Shown: positions 21,424-30,579, counted from the first letter of the stretch. The stretch is 64,000 nt of DNA from an uncultured Clostridium sp. (GCF_947072515.1 NZ_CAMTIG010000004.1:1-64000), one strand, 5' to 3'. Notes: generated by a model from the letters alone, not told the origin. Numbers and translations: made by a program.

Positions 21424-23733
21424 TTGAAGAAAAAATGGGTTAAAATTTTTGTGGCATACCTTCTTTTTTTTATTATGTGTTCATCTTTTATAAATGTATC
21501 AGCGGGACAAGCAGATATAAATAATAAAAATGATTATACTCTAGAGCATAATAATGAAGATTATATCAATGAAGGTGAAGCAACAGAGGAGGAGGAAAGT
21601 ACAGAAAAAGATAAAGAAGAAATACTAGAGGAAACAGAAGAAGAAAATATAGATGAAACGGTACCGGAAAAAGAAACTGATAAAGAAGAAAATAAAAACG
21701 AAGAGAATAAAGAACAAAGTGAAGAAGAAAATAAAAGTGAAAATACAGAAAAAGAAGAAAGTTTAAATAAAGAAGAACAGAAGGAAGAAAGAGAAGTATA
21801 TAAAAATCCAACAACTGATACGTTTGAAACTGTAGTTGGACCATATACTTTAAAAAATATTTTATCTAAATACAATGTTTTTTCATTTGGTGATATTACA
21901 GCATCACATATTATGGGTCCTATTGTAGGCAGAGAGGTTCATAGGGTTCATGATAAGTCAACAACGGCTATTAGTGATTATGCAAATAATGTGCCGAGTT
22001 ATCTAGAAAAAATCTATAAAGCTGAAAGTGGTAATGGAAATAATGTCGGTTTAAATTACTGGTATGACAGGAATAGACCAGGAGTAGCTATTGATAAAGT
22101 AAAGATTCCTAACTTCTATATAGGTGAAAAAGATAATTTTGTTGAAAAGGTTGGAAATCCTGCAACTTATAAAATGGTATATGGAAATGAGAAAATATCT
22201 GGTCCTAATGATAGTGGAAACAAACCAGTATTACAAAATGATAATTTTTTAGACTTTGAAAAAGCAGCTAAAATAACATTAGAAGAATCAAAGAAATTAT
22301 TAAATGATCCTAAAAATATTATTATTGATACTTCAGAAAAATATAAAATTGATGAAAAGGGAACTTTAAAAATTGATGCAGGAAATAATTATCTAATAAA
22401 GGATGCAAGTAGATTAAAAAAGGTAAATATTATTTATCCAGAGGGTTTTAGTCCCATAAACAAGCCATTATATCCTTATGGAACTATTATAAATGTGGAA
22501 GGAAACTTAGCAAAAGGGATTCTTGAAGGAAAAGAACAAAGTTTATTTCCTAATATTTATGTAAATGGTGGAGATGATTTAGATAATGAACAGGGGTTTA
22601 GTGGAATAAATGGTGACTTTGGGTATGGGCAGTTTGGTGAATTTGTAAAGGTTATTTGGAATATGCCAAACATAGTAACCACTGACGGTGAAAATAGAAT
22701 ATGGAAAAAGTCAGGCTCGGATATATTAGGACATATAGTTGCACCACAAGCTGAATTTTGGAACTGTAATGAAGTAGGTGGAAAGATTCAATGGGCAGGA
22801 GGAAATATTAATGGTGGAGCTATAGTTAAATCTTGGTACGGTGGAAGTATGGAAAGTCATTATTGGCCTCATGAAGGTGAAATTGGAGAAGTGAAACCTG
22901 GAGAAGTTTCTTTATTCTTAAAAGGAAAGAAGATTTTTAATAAGGGAAGTTTAGAAGAAAAGTTTAAGTTTAAGCTATCTTATGAAGGTGGTTCTTTACC
23001 AGAAGGTGTTTCTAATATAAATATTCCACAGGAAGTTTATCAAGAAGCTGATGGAACTATAAAGTTTAAAGAAATTAAGTTTACGAAGCCAGGAGAATAC
23101 AACTTTATAATAGAGGAAATTCCAAATGAGGGAAATAAAGATATTATATATGACAAAACAAAATATAGGATTGTAGTAACTGTAAAAGAAGGAGAAAAAG
23201 GAATCTTAAGTTTAGAAACAAAAATTATTAATCTTAGTGATAATAAAGTTGTAGAAGATATAGTTTTTATAAATGAAAGAATTTTAGATTTTACTATAGA
23301 GAAAAGAGATGAGGACTCGAATCAATTATTGGAAGGGGCAATATTTGATTTATATGAAGGGAATTTAGAGGGAAAACCACAGGGAAATCCTATTATAAAG
23401 GATATAAAAACAGATGAAAGTGGAAAGGTTAAAGTGTCCAGTAAAATATTAGAGTATAACAAGCTATATGTATTAGTTGAAACAAAAGCACCTGATGATT
23501 ATATAATAGGTGAAAATATACTTTTCTATATAAAAGGAGATACAAGACCATATCCAGATAAGGGAATAGAAATTAAAAATCATCACATCATCGGAGTAAA
23601 TAATAAGAAAAAAAGTGACGTAATACTACCAGAAACAGGTGGTTCTGGTAATAGAGTAAATATAGTATTAGGATTAGGATTTATGATAAGTTCAATCTTA
23701 ATATTCGGAATAAAAGGGGTAAAAAGGGGATAG
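21424..23733 (+). CDS. LPXTG adhesin/pilus tip protein (choice-of-anchor A, FctA-like, SpaA)
   Basis: 769 aa. TTG 21424 lies 7 nt after GGAGG; GTG 21421 is the alternative. Order: signal peptide, a very Glu-rich linker (about 35-125), a choice-of-anchor A domain (about 140-490, with FGDITASHIMGPIVG and WAGGNINGGAIVKSWYGG), a streptococcal-pilin (FctA/Spy0128-like) isopeptide domain (about 500-625), and a SpaA/Cna_B-like domain (IEKRDEDSNQLLEGAIFDLYE ... VETKAPDDYI). The end is LPETGG, a hydrophobic helix and a basic tail, the sortase signal. It is the first gene of a pilus locus and probably the tip or accessory adhesin. Confidence 0.85.
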   Translation: MKKKWVKIFVAYLLFFIMCSSFINVSAGQADINNKNDYTLEHNNEDYINEGEATEEEESTEKDKEEILEETEEENIDETVPEKETDKEENKNEENKEQSEEENKSENTEKEESLNKEEQKEEREVYKNPTTDTFETVVGPYTLKNILSKYNVFSFGDITASHIMGPIVGREVHRVHDKSTTAISDYANNVPSYLEKIYKAESGNGNNVGLNYWYDRNRPGVAIDKVKIPNFYIGEKDNFVEKVGNPATYKMVYGNEKISGPNDSGNKPVLQNDNFLDFEKAAKITLEESKKLLNDPKNIIIDTSEKYKIDEKGTLKIDAGNNYLIKDASRLKKVNIIYPEGFSPINKPLYPYGTIINVEGNLAKGILEGKEQSLFPNIYVNGGDDLDNEQGFSGINGDFGYGQFGEFVKVIWNMPNIVTTDGENRIWKKSGSDILGHIVAPQAEFWNCNEVGGKIQWAGGNINGGAIVKSWYGGSMESHYWPHEGEIGEVKPGEVSLFLKGKKIFNKGSLEEKFKFKLSYEGGSLPEGVSNINIPQEVYQEADGTIKFKEIKFTKPGEYNFIIEEIPNEGNKDIIYDKTKYRIVVTVKEGEKGILSLETKIINLSDNKVVEDIVFINERILDFTIEKRDEDSNQLLEGAIFDLYEGNLEGKPQGNPIIKDIKTDESGKVKVSSKILEYNKLYVLVETKAPDDYIIGENILFYIKGDTRPYPDKGIEIKNHHIIGVNNKKKSDVILPETGGSGNRVNIVLGLGFMISSILIFGIKGVKRG

Positions 23734-23734
23734 T

Positions 23735-25333
23735 ATGAAAAAATTAAAAAAGACGTTAATAACTACAATAATTATGATATTCATGTTGGGATTAGTTCCA
23801 GCATATGCAGCAGGAAATGGAGTAATAGAAATTAAAAATAATCCAAGTAAAACAGGGACTTCTATAAAGGAGCATGTTTTTAATATATATAAAGTTTTTA
23901 ATTTAACATTAGAAAACAATAGTGAAAAGAAAAAATATTCATATATAGTAACTGAGGAGTTTAAACCTTTCTTTGAAGAGGAACAAAAGAAAGATACTGA
24001 AAATAAAGATATGGATTTAAATGAGTTTGCAAAAAGTTATATAACAGAAAAAAATAAAGAAGAAGTAGCTAAGAAGTTAATGGAGTATGTGAATGAAAAT
24101 TCAGAGCAAATTAAAGATGTAATAACTACTTCAGATGCAAATATGACTACAGATGAAAATAAGATAGAAACAGTAAAAGTTTCAGGTTTAGATCTTGGAT
24201 ACTATTTAATTATAGATAAAGGTGTAAATGGTTCAGGAGAAGGTAAAATAATTGCTAGAGCGGCAATGGGAACTACAGATTCAAAACTTACAATAGATTT
24301 AAAAGCAAAGGCTCCAACTATTGAGAAAGAAATTAAAGGTGATGATGGAGAGTTTGGTAATGTTTCAGATAGTGAAATTGGGGATGAAGTAGAATACAGA
24401 TTTATTTCAACTATTCCAGATGTAACAGGATATGAAACTTATAAATATATAATTCACGATAAAATGACAAAAGGACTTACTTTTAACAATAATATTGAAA
24501 TATATATTGGAGAAAAAAATACAGAAAAAAAATTAAGCAAAGATTATTACAATGTAATAGTTAATCCAACACATACAGGGGAAACTTCGGAAACGCATAC
24601 TTTTGATATTGATATAAATATAATAAAAGCAGTTAAAGATGGAGTTCTTAATGTTGATGATAAATTATACACATATTTTACAGCGACTTTAAATGAAGAT
24701 GCAGTTACAGCTGGTGATTCAAATGATAATAGCGTTAATTTAGAGTATAGTAATAATCCATATGATAAAGAAAGTGGAGATAAAACTCCGATAGTTACTG
24801 TAAAAGATTATACATTTAAATTAAATGTTTTAAAGACAAAGGAAGATGGAGAAACAGGACTTAAAGGAGCAGAGTTTGAAATAAGAAACGGTGAAACTCC
24901 TGTATATTTTATAAATAAGAATGGTAACTATATTGTATGTCCAGAAGATCATAATCATAGTGAAATAGATACATGTACAAAAACGATTGTTTCAGGAGAT
25001 AATGGTAAATTTAGCATATCAGGTTTAGACGATAATTTTGAATATACAATTGTAGAAACTAAGGCACCAGATGGATATAATCCAATAAAGCCGATAAAAT
25101 TCACAATAACAGCTGAATATGATAAAGATGGAAATATAACAGGTATAACTACTAATGTAGGATCTATAGTAGTACAAGGAGATACATTTGAACTTGGGAC
25201 AACTATTGTAAATAAAACAGATTTATTATTACCAGGAACAGGAGGAATGGGAACTGCTATTTTTACTGTTCTTGGAGGGATAATGATGGTGGCTGCAGGA
25301 GCTACATTATTAAAGAGAAGAAAAGCTAATTAA
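23735..25333 (+). CDS. SpaH/EbpB-like major pilin (locus 1)
   Basis: 532 aa starting 2 bp after the adhesin stop. Signal peptide; N-terminal pilin domain (EHVFNIYKVFNLTLE...); D2-type isopeptide domain around STIPDVTGYETYKYIIHDKM; C-terminal Cna_B/SpaA domain (FKLNVLKTKEDGETGLKGAEF ... VETKAPDGYNPI) with the Lys and Glu expected for an internal isopeptide bond; LPGTGG, membrane helix, KRRKAN. This is the layout of a backbone pilin polymerised by a class C sortase, which is the next gene. I could not place the polymerising lysine with certainty. Confidence 0.88.
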   Translation: MKKLKKTLITTIIMIFMLGLVPAYAAGNGVIEIKNNPSKTGTSIKEHVFNIYKVFNLTLENNSEKKKYSYIVTEEFKPFFEEEQKKDTENKDMDLNEFAKSYITEKNKEEVAKKLMEYVNENSEQIKDVITTSDANMTTDENKIETVKVSGLDLGYYLIIDKGVNGSGEGKIIARAAMGTTDSKLTIDLKAKAPTIEKEIKGDDGEFGNVSDSEIGDEVEYRFISTIPDVTGYETYKYIIHDKMTKGLTFNNNIEIYIGEKNTEKKLSKDYYNVIVNPTHTGETSETHTFDIDINIIKAVKDGVLNVDDKLYTYFTATLNEDAVTAGDSNDNSVNLEYSNNPYDKESGDKTPIVTVKDYTFKLNVLKTKEDGETGLKGAEFEIRNGETPVYFINKNGNYIVCPEDHNHSEIDTCTKTIVSGDNGKFSISGLDDNFEYTIVETKAPDGYNPIKPIKFTITAEYDKDGNITGITTNVGSIVVQGDTFELGTTIVNKTDLLLPGTGGMGTAIFTVLGGIMMVAAGATLLKRRKAN

Positions 25334-25341
25334 AGAAGATA

Positions 25342-25373
25342 TATGGAGTAGAAGTTTTTCTACTCCATACTTT
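25342..25373 (+). terminator. Intercistronic hairpin between pilin and sortase
   Basis: A perfect 12-bp stem (TATGGAGTAGAA / TTCTACTCCATA) with a GTTT loop is followed by only CTTTT. It probably causes partial termination or protects the pilin mRNA 3' end, lowering sortase relative to pilin. Confidence 0.65.
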
Positions 25374-25389
25374 TAAGGTGGATAGGTAG

Positions 25390-26223
25390 ATGAAAAGAAA
25401 GTTATCTAATATAGGGTTAATATTAGTTTTTATACTAGGATTTATTATTTTAATTTATCCAAAAGTCAGTAATTACTATAATAGTTTAGTTGGTTCTTAT
25501 AGTATAGGTAAGTATGAAAAAGAGATAGAAAAAATAGATGAAGTTAAAGTAGATGAGATTTTAGAAAAGGGAAGAAAATATAATAAAGAATTATTAAAAA
25601 AAGGGTTCTCTATAAAGACAGGAAAGTCTACAGACGAAAATTATTTAAACCAATTAAAAGTAAATGAAGAAGAGGTTATAGGATTTATTATAATAGATAA
25701 AATAAATGTAAGACTCCCTATATATCATGGAACGTCAGAACCAGTACTTCAAAGAGGAGTAGGGCATTTAGAGGGTACAAGCTTGCCTATTGGAGGAGAA
25801 GGAATGCATAGTGTTCTTACAGGACATACAGGACTTCCATCAGCAAAGCTATTTACAGATTTAGAAAAGTTAGAGAAAAATGATTTAATCATAATTAAAA
25901 TTTTAGGAGAAACATTTACTTATAAAGTTAATGAAAAAGAAGTAGTCTTACCAGAAGAAGTAGAAAATATAACGCCGGTTAAAGGAAAAGATATATTAAC
26001 TTTAGTAACGTGTACACCTTATGGGGTTAACTCGCATAGGCTATTAGTTAAAAGCGAAAAAACAAACAATATAGAGGAAGAAAAAAACATTGAAGTAATA
26101 GGGAAAAAAGAAGATATATTTAAATATATTTTTATAATTATCATTCTAATAATCGGTGGGTATTTTATATTGAAGAAATATAAGAAAAATAAAAAAGTGG
26201 AGAGGAGAAATGAAGATTTATAA
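25390..26223 (+). CDS. Class C sortase (pilus polymerase)
   Basis: 277 aa: N-terminal membrane helix (about 8-26), catalytic domain with GMHSVLTGHTGLPSAKLF (His), LTLVTCTPYGVNSHRLLVK (Cys in TCT, Arg nine residues later), and a C-terminal membrane helix with basic tail. Two membrane anchors and this motif context are typical of class C enzymes that join pilin LPXTG threonine to a lysine of the next pilin. Its stop overlaps the next gene by 14 bp. Confidence 0.92.
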   Translation: MKRKLSNIGLILVFILGFIILIYPKVSNYYNSLVGSYSIGKYEKEIEKIDEVKVDEILEKGRKYNKELLKKGFSIKTGKSTDENYLNQLKVNEEEVIGFIIIDKINVRLPIYHGTSEPVLQRGVGHLEGTSLPIGGEGMHSVLTGHTGLPSAKLFTDLEKLEKNDLIIIKILGETFTYKVNEKEVVLPEEVENITPVKGKDILTLVTCTPYGVNSHRLLVKSEKTNNIEEEKNIEVIGKKEDIFKYIFIIIILIIGGYFILKKYKKNKKVERRNEDL

Positions 26224-27130
26224 AGGTAAGAGAATAGTTTATTTAGTTTTAATGATTTTGTTTATTATGCCAATATCCATAGCAAATGCTATGGATAAAG
26301 AGGTTTTAGATGGATGGATTACAATAAAGCATTTTAATAAAAATAAACCTATAGCAAATAATAATTTTAAAGTTTATAAGGTAGGAAAAATCTTAGAGGA
26401 TAAAATTGTTCTTGAAGAAGAGTTTTTAAAATGTGGTATTGATTTTGAAAACATAAGAGAAGAGGATAAGTTAAATAATATAGGAGATACATTAGAGGCT
26501 TATGTCCATGGAAATAATATAAAGGCTTTTAAGGAAGATAAGACAAAGGAAGATGGATATGTTGTATTTAAAAACTTAGATAAAGGCTTATACCTGCTTA
26601 TTGCAGATGTTGGACTAGGAGATAAAAACATAAAAACAAAGCCATTTTTAGTTACTATACCTAGTAAAGATAAAAATACTAATGAATGGGTAAATAAAGT
26701 GGTTATAAATACAAAGAATGAAGAGATAGAAAAAGATAAGATAGATTTTAATGTAGAAAAGATTTGGATTAATGATGAGGAGAAAAAGGATAAGCCATCA
26801 TTTATAGAGGTCTATTTATATAAAGATGGAGTTAAAGATGATAGTGTTATTCTTGAAGAAACTAATAATTGGAAGTATGAATGGAAAGATTTAAATTCAA
26901 AGTATAATTGGACTGTAGTTGAAAAAAATATTCCAAAAGGATATGAAGTAAGCTATGAAAAATATTCTACACAGATAAAGATTAAAAACACTTATAAGGA
27001 GATAGGAATAGACAAACCATCAACTGTATTGCCTCAAACGGGAAGTCCGTGGATGTTACCACAAGGGCTTGCTTTTACAGGGATAGTCTTAATTGGTGTA
27101 GGATGGATTCTAAATAGAAAAAATGGATAA
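26210..27130 (+). CDS. LPXTG minor pilin (locus 1)
   Basis: 306 aa: signal peptide (cut near ANA), an N-terminal pilin-like domain (GWITIKHFNKNKPIANNNFKVYKVG), a Cna_B domain (FNVEKIWINDEEKKDKPSFIEVYLYKDG ... WTVVEKNIPKGYEVSYEK), LPQTGS, membrane helix and short basic tail. Position between two sortases suggests the basal pilin that anchors the fibre to the wall; this is inference. It overlaps its neighbours by 14 and 8 bp, so translation is coupled. Confidence 0.85.
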   Translation: MKIYKGKRIVYLVLMILFIMPISIANAMDKEVLDGWITIKHFNKNKPIANNNFKVYKVGKILEDKIVLEEEFLKCGIDFENIREEDKLNNIGDTLEAYVHGNNIKAFKEDKTKEDGYVVFKNLDKGLYLLIADVGLGDKNIKTKPFLVTIPSKDKNTNEWVNKVVINTKNEEIEKDKIDFNVEKIWINDEEKKDKPSFIEVYLYKDGVKDDSVILEETNNWKYEWKDLNSKYNWTVVEKNIPKGYEVSYEKYSTQIKIKNTYKEIGIDKPSTVLPQTGSPWMLPQGLAFTGIVLIGVGWILNRKNG

Positions 27131-27704
27131 GAAAAAAGTTTCAGGATTTTTTATGCTATTAGGTGTTATCTGCATTACAGTAGCATCTGTAATTACTTTT
27201 AATAATATATATAATGACTATAAAGGGAAAAAAAGTTCCTTAGAGGTATTTAATATATTAGATAGAGAAATTTCTAGAGATAGCTATAAAATTAAAGATG
27301 AAGGAAGAATGAAAACAATAGAGGTTAATGGAAGAAAGTATATAGGACTTTTAGAAATTCAGAGTATAGGACTTAAACTACCTATTCAATGGGAATGGAG
27401 TTATGAGGATTTAGAAATATCTCCATGCAGATATAAGGGATCTATAAAAGATGATTCTATGGTCTTAATGGGACATAATTATAATAGTCATTTTTCAAAT
27501 ATAAAGAAGTTAAATAAAGGTGATGAAGTTAAATTTACTGATGTAGAAGGAATCCAATATAAGTATCAGGTAAAAGAAAAAGAAGAGCTTCATAAAACGA
27601 AGGTTGAAGATATGATAAGCGGAGATTGGGATTTAACCTTATTTACTTGTTCATATAACAGAATAAACCGTGTTGCCATTAGATGTGAAAGATTAATGGG
27701 GTGA
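27123..27704 (+). CDS. Second sortase of pilus locus 1
   Basis: 193 aa: one N-terminal membrane helix, then a sortase fold with SMVLMGHNYNSHFSNIKKL (His) and LTLFTCSYNRINRVAIRCER (Cys and Arg). It is shorter than the class C enzyme and lacks the C-terminal helix. The class is uncertain (B- or D-like). It may be the housekeeping-type sortase that attaches the finished pilus, or the minor pilin, to peptidoglycan. Confidence 0.85.
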   Translation: MDKKKVSGFFMLLGVICITVASVITFNNIYNDYKGKKSSLEVFNILDREISRDSYKIKDEGRMKTIEVNGRKYIGLLEIQSIGLKLPIQWEWSYEDLEISPCRYKGSIKDDSMVLMGHNYNSHFSNIKKLNKGDEVKFTDVEGIQYKYQVKEKEELHKTKVEDMISGDWDLTLFTCSYNRINRVAIRCERLMG

Positions 27705-27730
27705 ACATGAGGCAGGAATTAGGGAATAAG

Positions 27731-27767
27731 AGTAGCAGTTAGACTAAATTAAACTGCTACTTTTTTA
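27731..27767 (+). terminator. Terminator of pilus locus 1
   Basis: A 10-bp stem (AGTAGCAGTT / AACTGCTACT) with a T run. Confidence 0.85.
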
Positions 27768-27928
27768 TTTATAAGTTTTTTATAAAAGTTTAATTCTATT
27801 AATTAATAGAATTAAAAAATGTAGAAATTTGTATTGAAATAAATTCCATAAGATGATATATTAATAAAAGATGAACAATTAATAAAATGTTAATATTTAA
27901 AATTTCTAAGTGGGAAGAGGGATTAGAT

Positions 27929-28891
27929 TTGAAAATGAGAAAAAAGAAGATAGTAGTGGCACTTTTATGTGCATTAACTATAGGGGGAAGCATAACTGCA
28001 AATGCACATGGAGGAAGAACAGATGGAAGTGGAGGACATAAGGATAATCAGAATAAATCAGGATTAGGTTCTTATCACTATCATTGTGGAGGGAATCCAC
28101 CACATTTACACAATAATGGGTGCCCATATAAAGCAGTAGCAACACCACCGCAATCGTCAACAGGAAATGGGACAAACTCTAGTTCTAGCAATAATTCTGC
28201 AAATAAAAGTAATGGATCTACAAACAATAATAATCAAGCTCAGATAGAGGCACAAAAAAAGGCTGAGGAGCAAAGAAAACTAGAAGAACAAAAAAGAGTA
28301 GAAGCAGAAAAGAAAGCTCAAGAAGAAAGAATTAAAAAAGAAAAAGAAGAGACAAATAAAAAAGGGTATGAAGAAGGCCTTAAGGACGGATATGATAAAA
28401 AAGAAAATTTAGGTGAGAATTATAATGGGAATTATAAAGAAGAGTATGTAGAGGGATATAATAGAGGACATGCTGAAGGAGCAAAAAAGATAGAGAATGA
28501 AATAAAGCTAGCTTCAGAAGAAGGATATAATGATGGAATAAAAGGTAGTGAAAGTAAAGAAGGAAATGAAAATAAATTAATTGAAGAGAGTTATACTGAA
28601 GGCTACAAAAAGGGAATTGATGAATATATAACTAAAAGTATCGAAGAGTACAAGCTAAAGGGGGCCGAAGATGCAAGTGGAAGAAGAGAAGTTGAAGCTT
28701 TTGATAACACAGTAGATGAAAAATTTAAGGAAGTATATTTAGCAGCATATAAAGAAAAGAAAGATGAATTAAATGAGAAAGAAAAAGAAGATAATATAGC
28801 AATGGCAGTAGGGCTAGGTGCAATTGTAACTATCGGTGGTGGAACTGTGCTATATAAAAAGAAAAAGGGAAAAAAATCTATAAAATTTTAA
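27929..28891 (+). CDS. YHYH-domain surface protein
   Basis: 320 aa from TTG 27929 (6-7 nt after AGAGGGA); ATG 27935 is possible. The signal peptide ends at NANA. It is followed directly by the YHYH domain (HGGRTDGSGGHKDN ... GLGSYHYHCGGNPPHLHNNGCPY), a His/Cys-rich module probably binding metal. Then come an Asn/Ser linker, a coiled-coil Glu/Lys region, and repeats of the GYxEGxxxG type (GYEEGLKDGYDKK, GYNRGHAEGAKK, GYNDGIKG). A C-terminal membrane helix with KKKKGKK tail anchors it without LPXTG. Role unknown. Confidence 0.8.
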   Translation: MKMRKKKIVVALLCALTIGGSITANAHGGRTDGSGGHKDNQNKSGLGSYHYHCGGNPPHLHNNGCPYKAVATPPQSSTGNGTNSSSSNNSANKSNGSTNNNNQAQIEAQKKAEEQRKLEEQKRVEAEKKAQEERIKKEKEETNKKGYEEGLKDGYDKKENLGENYNGNYKEEYVEGYNRGHAEGAKKIENEIKLASEEGYNDGIKGSESKEGNENKLIEESYTEGYKKGIDEYITKSIEEYKLKGAEDASGRREVEAFDNTVDEKFKEVYLAAYKEKKDELNEKEKEDNIAMAVGLGAIVTIGGGTVLYKKKKGKKSIKF

Positions 28892-28899
28892 GAAAATTG

Positions 28900-28953
28900 C
28901 CCCCTAAAATTTAGTTTTGCATATCTATTAGATGAGAGAAAAATTTAAGGGGG
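28900..28953 (+). promoter_or_regulatory. Inverted repeat covering the ribosome binding site of the 28961 gene
   Basis: CCCCCTAAAATTT (28900-28912) and AAATTTAAGGGGG (28941-28953) are complementary except for one position. The right arm contains the AGGGGG SD of the gene starting at 28961. Folding would hide the SD, suggesting translational control; alternatively these are remnants of mobile-element ends. Confidence 0.5.
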
Positions 28954-28960
28954 AAAGAAT

Positions 28961-29323
28961 ATGCAAAAAATAATTGATATGCGATTTAATCAAGAGATAT
29001 GTGTTAGGTTAAAATTAGATTTTAAAGACATAGTAATCATTAATTATCTTTATGAATTAAAGAAAAGTGATGAGACAACTTTTATAAAAATTAGAGGACT
29101 AGAATATTTTCATATAAATGATAGTGATTTTATTCAAAGATATCCTTTCTTTAATATAGTAACAAAAGAAACTTTAAGAAAAAGGATTCAAAAATTAATA
29201 GGGAAAAATATTATATATGGAAGAAGACATTTAGAACATAATTTTCTTGATACAAATGACTCTTTGATTGAAGAGATTTTGGATATGGGAACAATCCAGT
29301 ATAGATTAGAGGATTTTGTTTAG
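28961..29323 (+). CDS. Small winged-helix-like protein
   Basis: 120 aa. The centre (LDFKDIVIINYLYELKK ... TLRKRIQKLIGKNII) reads like a winged-helix fold of replication-initiator or phage regulatory proteins, in which the recognition helix precedes a short wing. The C-terminus is short, and it may be a fragment of a larger replication-type protein. It lies between a YHYH protein and an IS3 element, in a spot with signs of insertion. Family not identified. Confidence 0.5.
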   Translation: MQKIIDMRFNQEICVRLKLDFKDIVIINYLYELKKSDETTFIKIRGLEYFHINDSDFIQRYPFFNIVTKETLRKRIQKLIGKNIIYGRRHLEHNFLDTNDSLIEEILDMGTIQYRLEDFV

Positions 29324-29364
29324 GAAAGAGGAAAGAGGGAAAAGAGAAGAGAGAAGAGAGGAAA
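29322..29364. repeat. 43-nt purine-only tract
   Basis: From the last bases of the 28961 gene to 29364 the plus strand contains only A and G, with AGAGAAG/GAGAGGAAA near-repeats. It ends about 6 bp before the IS3 left end. It may be a triplex-prone or slippage-prone site and could have served as insertion target. Confidence 0.6.
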
Positions 29365-29437
29365 CTTGTATACTAAAAGTAGTCATTTAAAACAGTGAAA
29401 ATAATGATATAATATTTTTACTAAATGGAGGAAGAAA

Positions 29438-29731
29438 ATGGCTAGAAAATATACAAGAGAGTTCAAAAATGAAGTGTGCAAATTAATCGTTGAAGATAAC
29501 GTTAAGTTGCAAATTGTAGCTGAGAAGTTTTCATTAAATCAAGTAATGGTTTATCGTTGGGTTGATGAATATAAAACCTTCGGTAGCGAAGCATTCGTGG
29601 GAAAAGGTAAGCTTAGATCAGAGGATGCAAAAGTAAAGCAAATGGAGAAGGAATTAGAGCTTCTTAGACAAGAAAATGAAATATTAAAAAAAGCAGCGGC
29701 ATACTTTGCGAAAGCAAAACAGCAAGATTAG
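29438..29731 (+). CDS. IS3 transposase OrfA (HTH)
   Basis: 97 aa; SD GGAGG. It has a helix-turn-helix of the HTH_Tnp_1 family (KLQIVAEKFSLNQVMVYRWVDEYK) and a C-terminal leucine-zipper-like segment (MEKELELLRQENEILKKA), as in IS3 OrfA. Near its end seven A (29686-29692) in the phase A-AAA-AAA-G form a -1 slippery site. Slippage there joins it to the orfB frame to make the OrfAB transposase. Confidence 0.92.
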   Translation: MARKYTREFKNEVCKLIVEDNVKLQIVAEKFSLNQVMVYRWVDEYKTFGSEAFVGKGKLRSEDAKVKQMEKELELLRQENEILKKAAAYFAKAKQQD

Positions 29732-30579
29732 ACTTTGCTGTAACGGAGCTAGAGAAGTATGACACAAGCATTGTATGCCGAGTGTTGAAAGTGTCAAGAA
29801 GTGGACTTATAAAGCATAAAAAATCACTTGTTAGAGTTAAGAATATCGACCATGAAGACAGTATAATTCACTGTTTTTTCAAAAATAAAGGAAAGTATGG
29901 TAGAGTTAGAATTAAAAAAGCTCTTGGACGTGATGGAATAACAGTAAGTGAAGTTAAAATTAGCAGAGTTCTTAGTAAAAATGGCTTAGTATCTAAATAC
30001 GGGCGTCCGCGAAAGCGAAAAGCACCAAAAAAGACTCAAGCTGAGTATACTAGTGAAAACCTAGTGAAAAAGAAGTTTGAGGTAAAAGAAATAAATAAGC
30101 TTTGGTGCGCTGATATTAGCGAAATTAAATATAAAAGTGGAAGAGTTTTTATTAGTGGAGTTATTGATGTAGGCTCAAGAAAGTTAGTAGGATGGGATAT
30201 TGCAAGACATGCTAGACAGGAGATAGTACAGAACTCTATTGAAATGGCTGTTGGCAGGTGCCAACCCGGAAAAGATTTAATCTATCACTGTGATAGAGGG
30301 TGTCAGTACACAGCAAATGCCACTAAAAAATTACTAGATAGGTACGGAATTAAATCTAGTATGTCCCGCCCAGGTTCACCTACTGATAATCAACCAATAG
30401 AGACATTTTGGAAGACTCTTAAGACTGAGATAGATGATATCTCTAAAATGACGTTTAAAGATGCTAAAAAGACCATTATTAAGTTCATAGAACTAGAATA
30501 TAACTCAGACAGACTCCATTCAGCATTGGATTATAAAACGCCAAACGAAGTCTGGGATGAGCAAGTGCTAGTTAGTTAA
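29692..30579 (+). CDS. IS3 transposase OrfB (DDE integrase), expressed by -1 frameshift
   Basis: The frame is open from the slippery site; the first internal start is GTG 29782. It carries the HTH_21 region (RVLKVSRSGLIKHKKS) and the rve core: first Asp in LWCADISEIKY, second in HCDRGCQYT, Glu in DNQPIETFWKTLKTEI. All three DDE residues are present. CDRGC replaces the usual SDRGS. As in other IS3 elements the fusion with OrfA is the likely active transposase. Confidence 0.9.
   Translation, partial: SSGILCESKTARLDFAVTELEKYDTSIVCRVLKVSRSGLIKHKKSLVRVKNIDHEDSIIHCFFKNKGKYGRVRIKKALGRDGITVSEVKISRVLSKNGLVSKYGRPRKRKAPKKTQAEYTSENLVKKKFEVKEINKLWCADISEIKYKSGRVFISGVIDVGSRKLVGWDIARHARQEIVQNSIEMAVGRCQPGKDLIYHCDRGCQYTANATKKLLDRYGIKSSMSRPGSPTDNQPIETFWKTLKTEIDDISKMTFKDAKKTIIKFIELEYNSDRLHSALDYKTPNEVWDEQVLVS

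Noticed and set aside
21561..21875. Two long minus-strand frames opposite the start of the locus 1 adhesin
   Set aside because: They are Ser/Phe/Leu-rich mirror images of the Glu/Lys-rich stalk (GAA/AAA codons read backwards), not genes.
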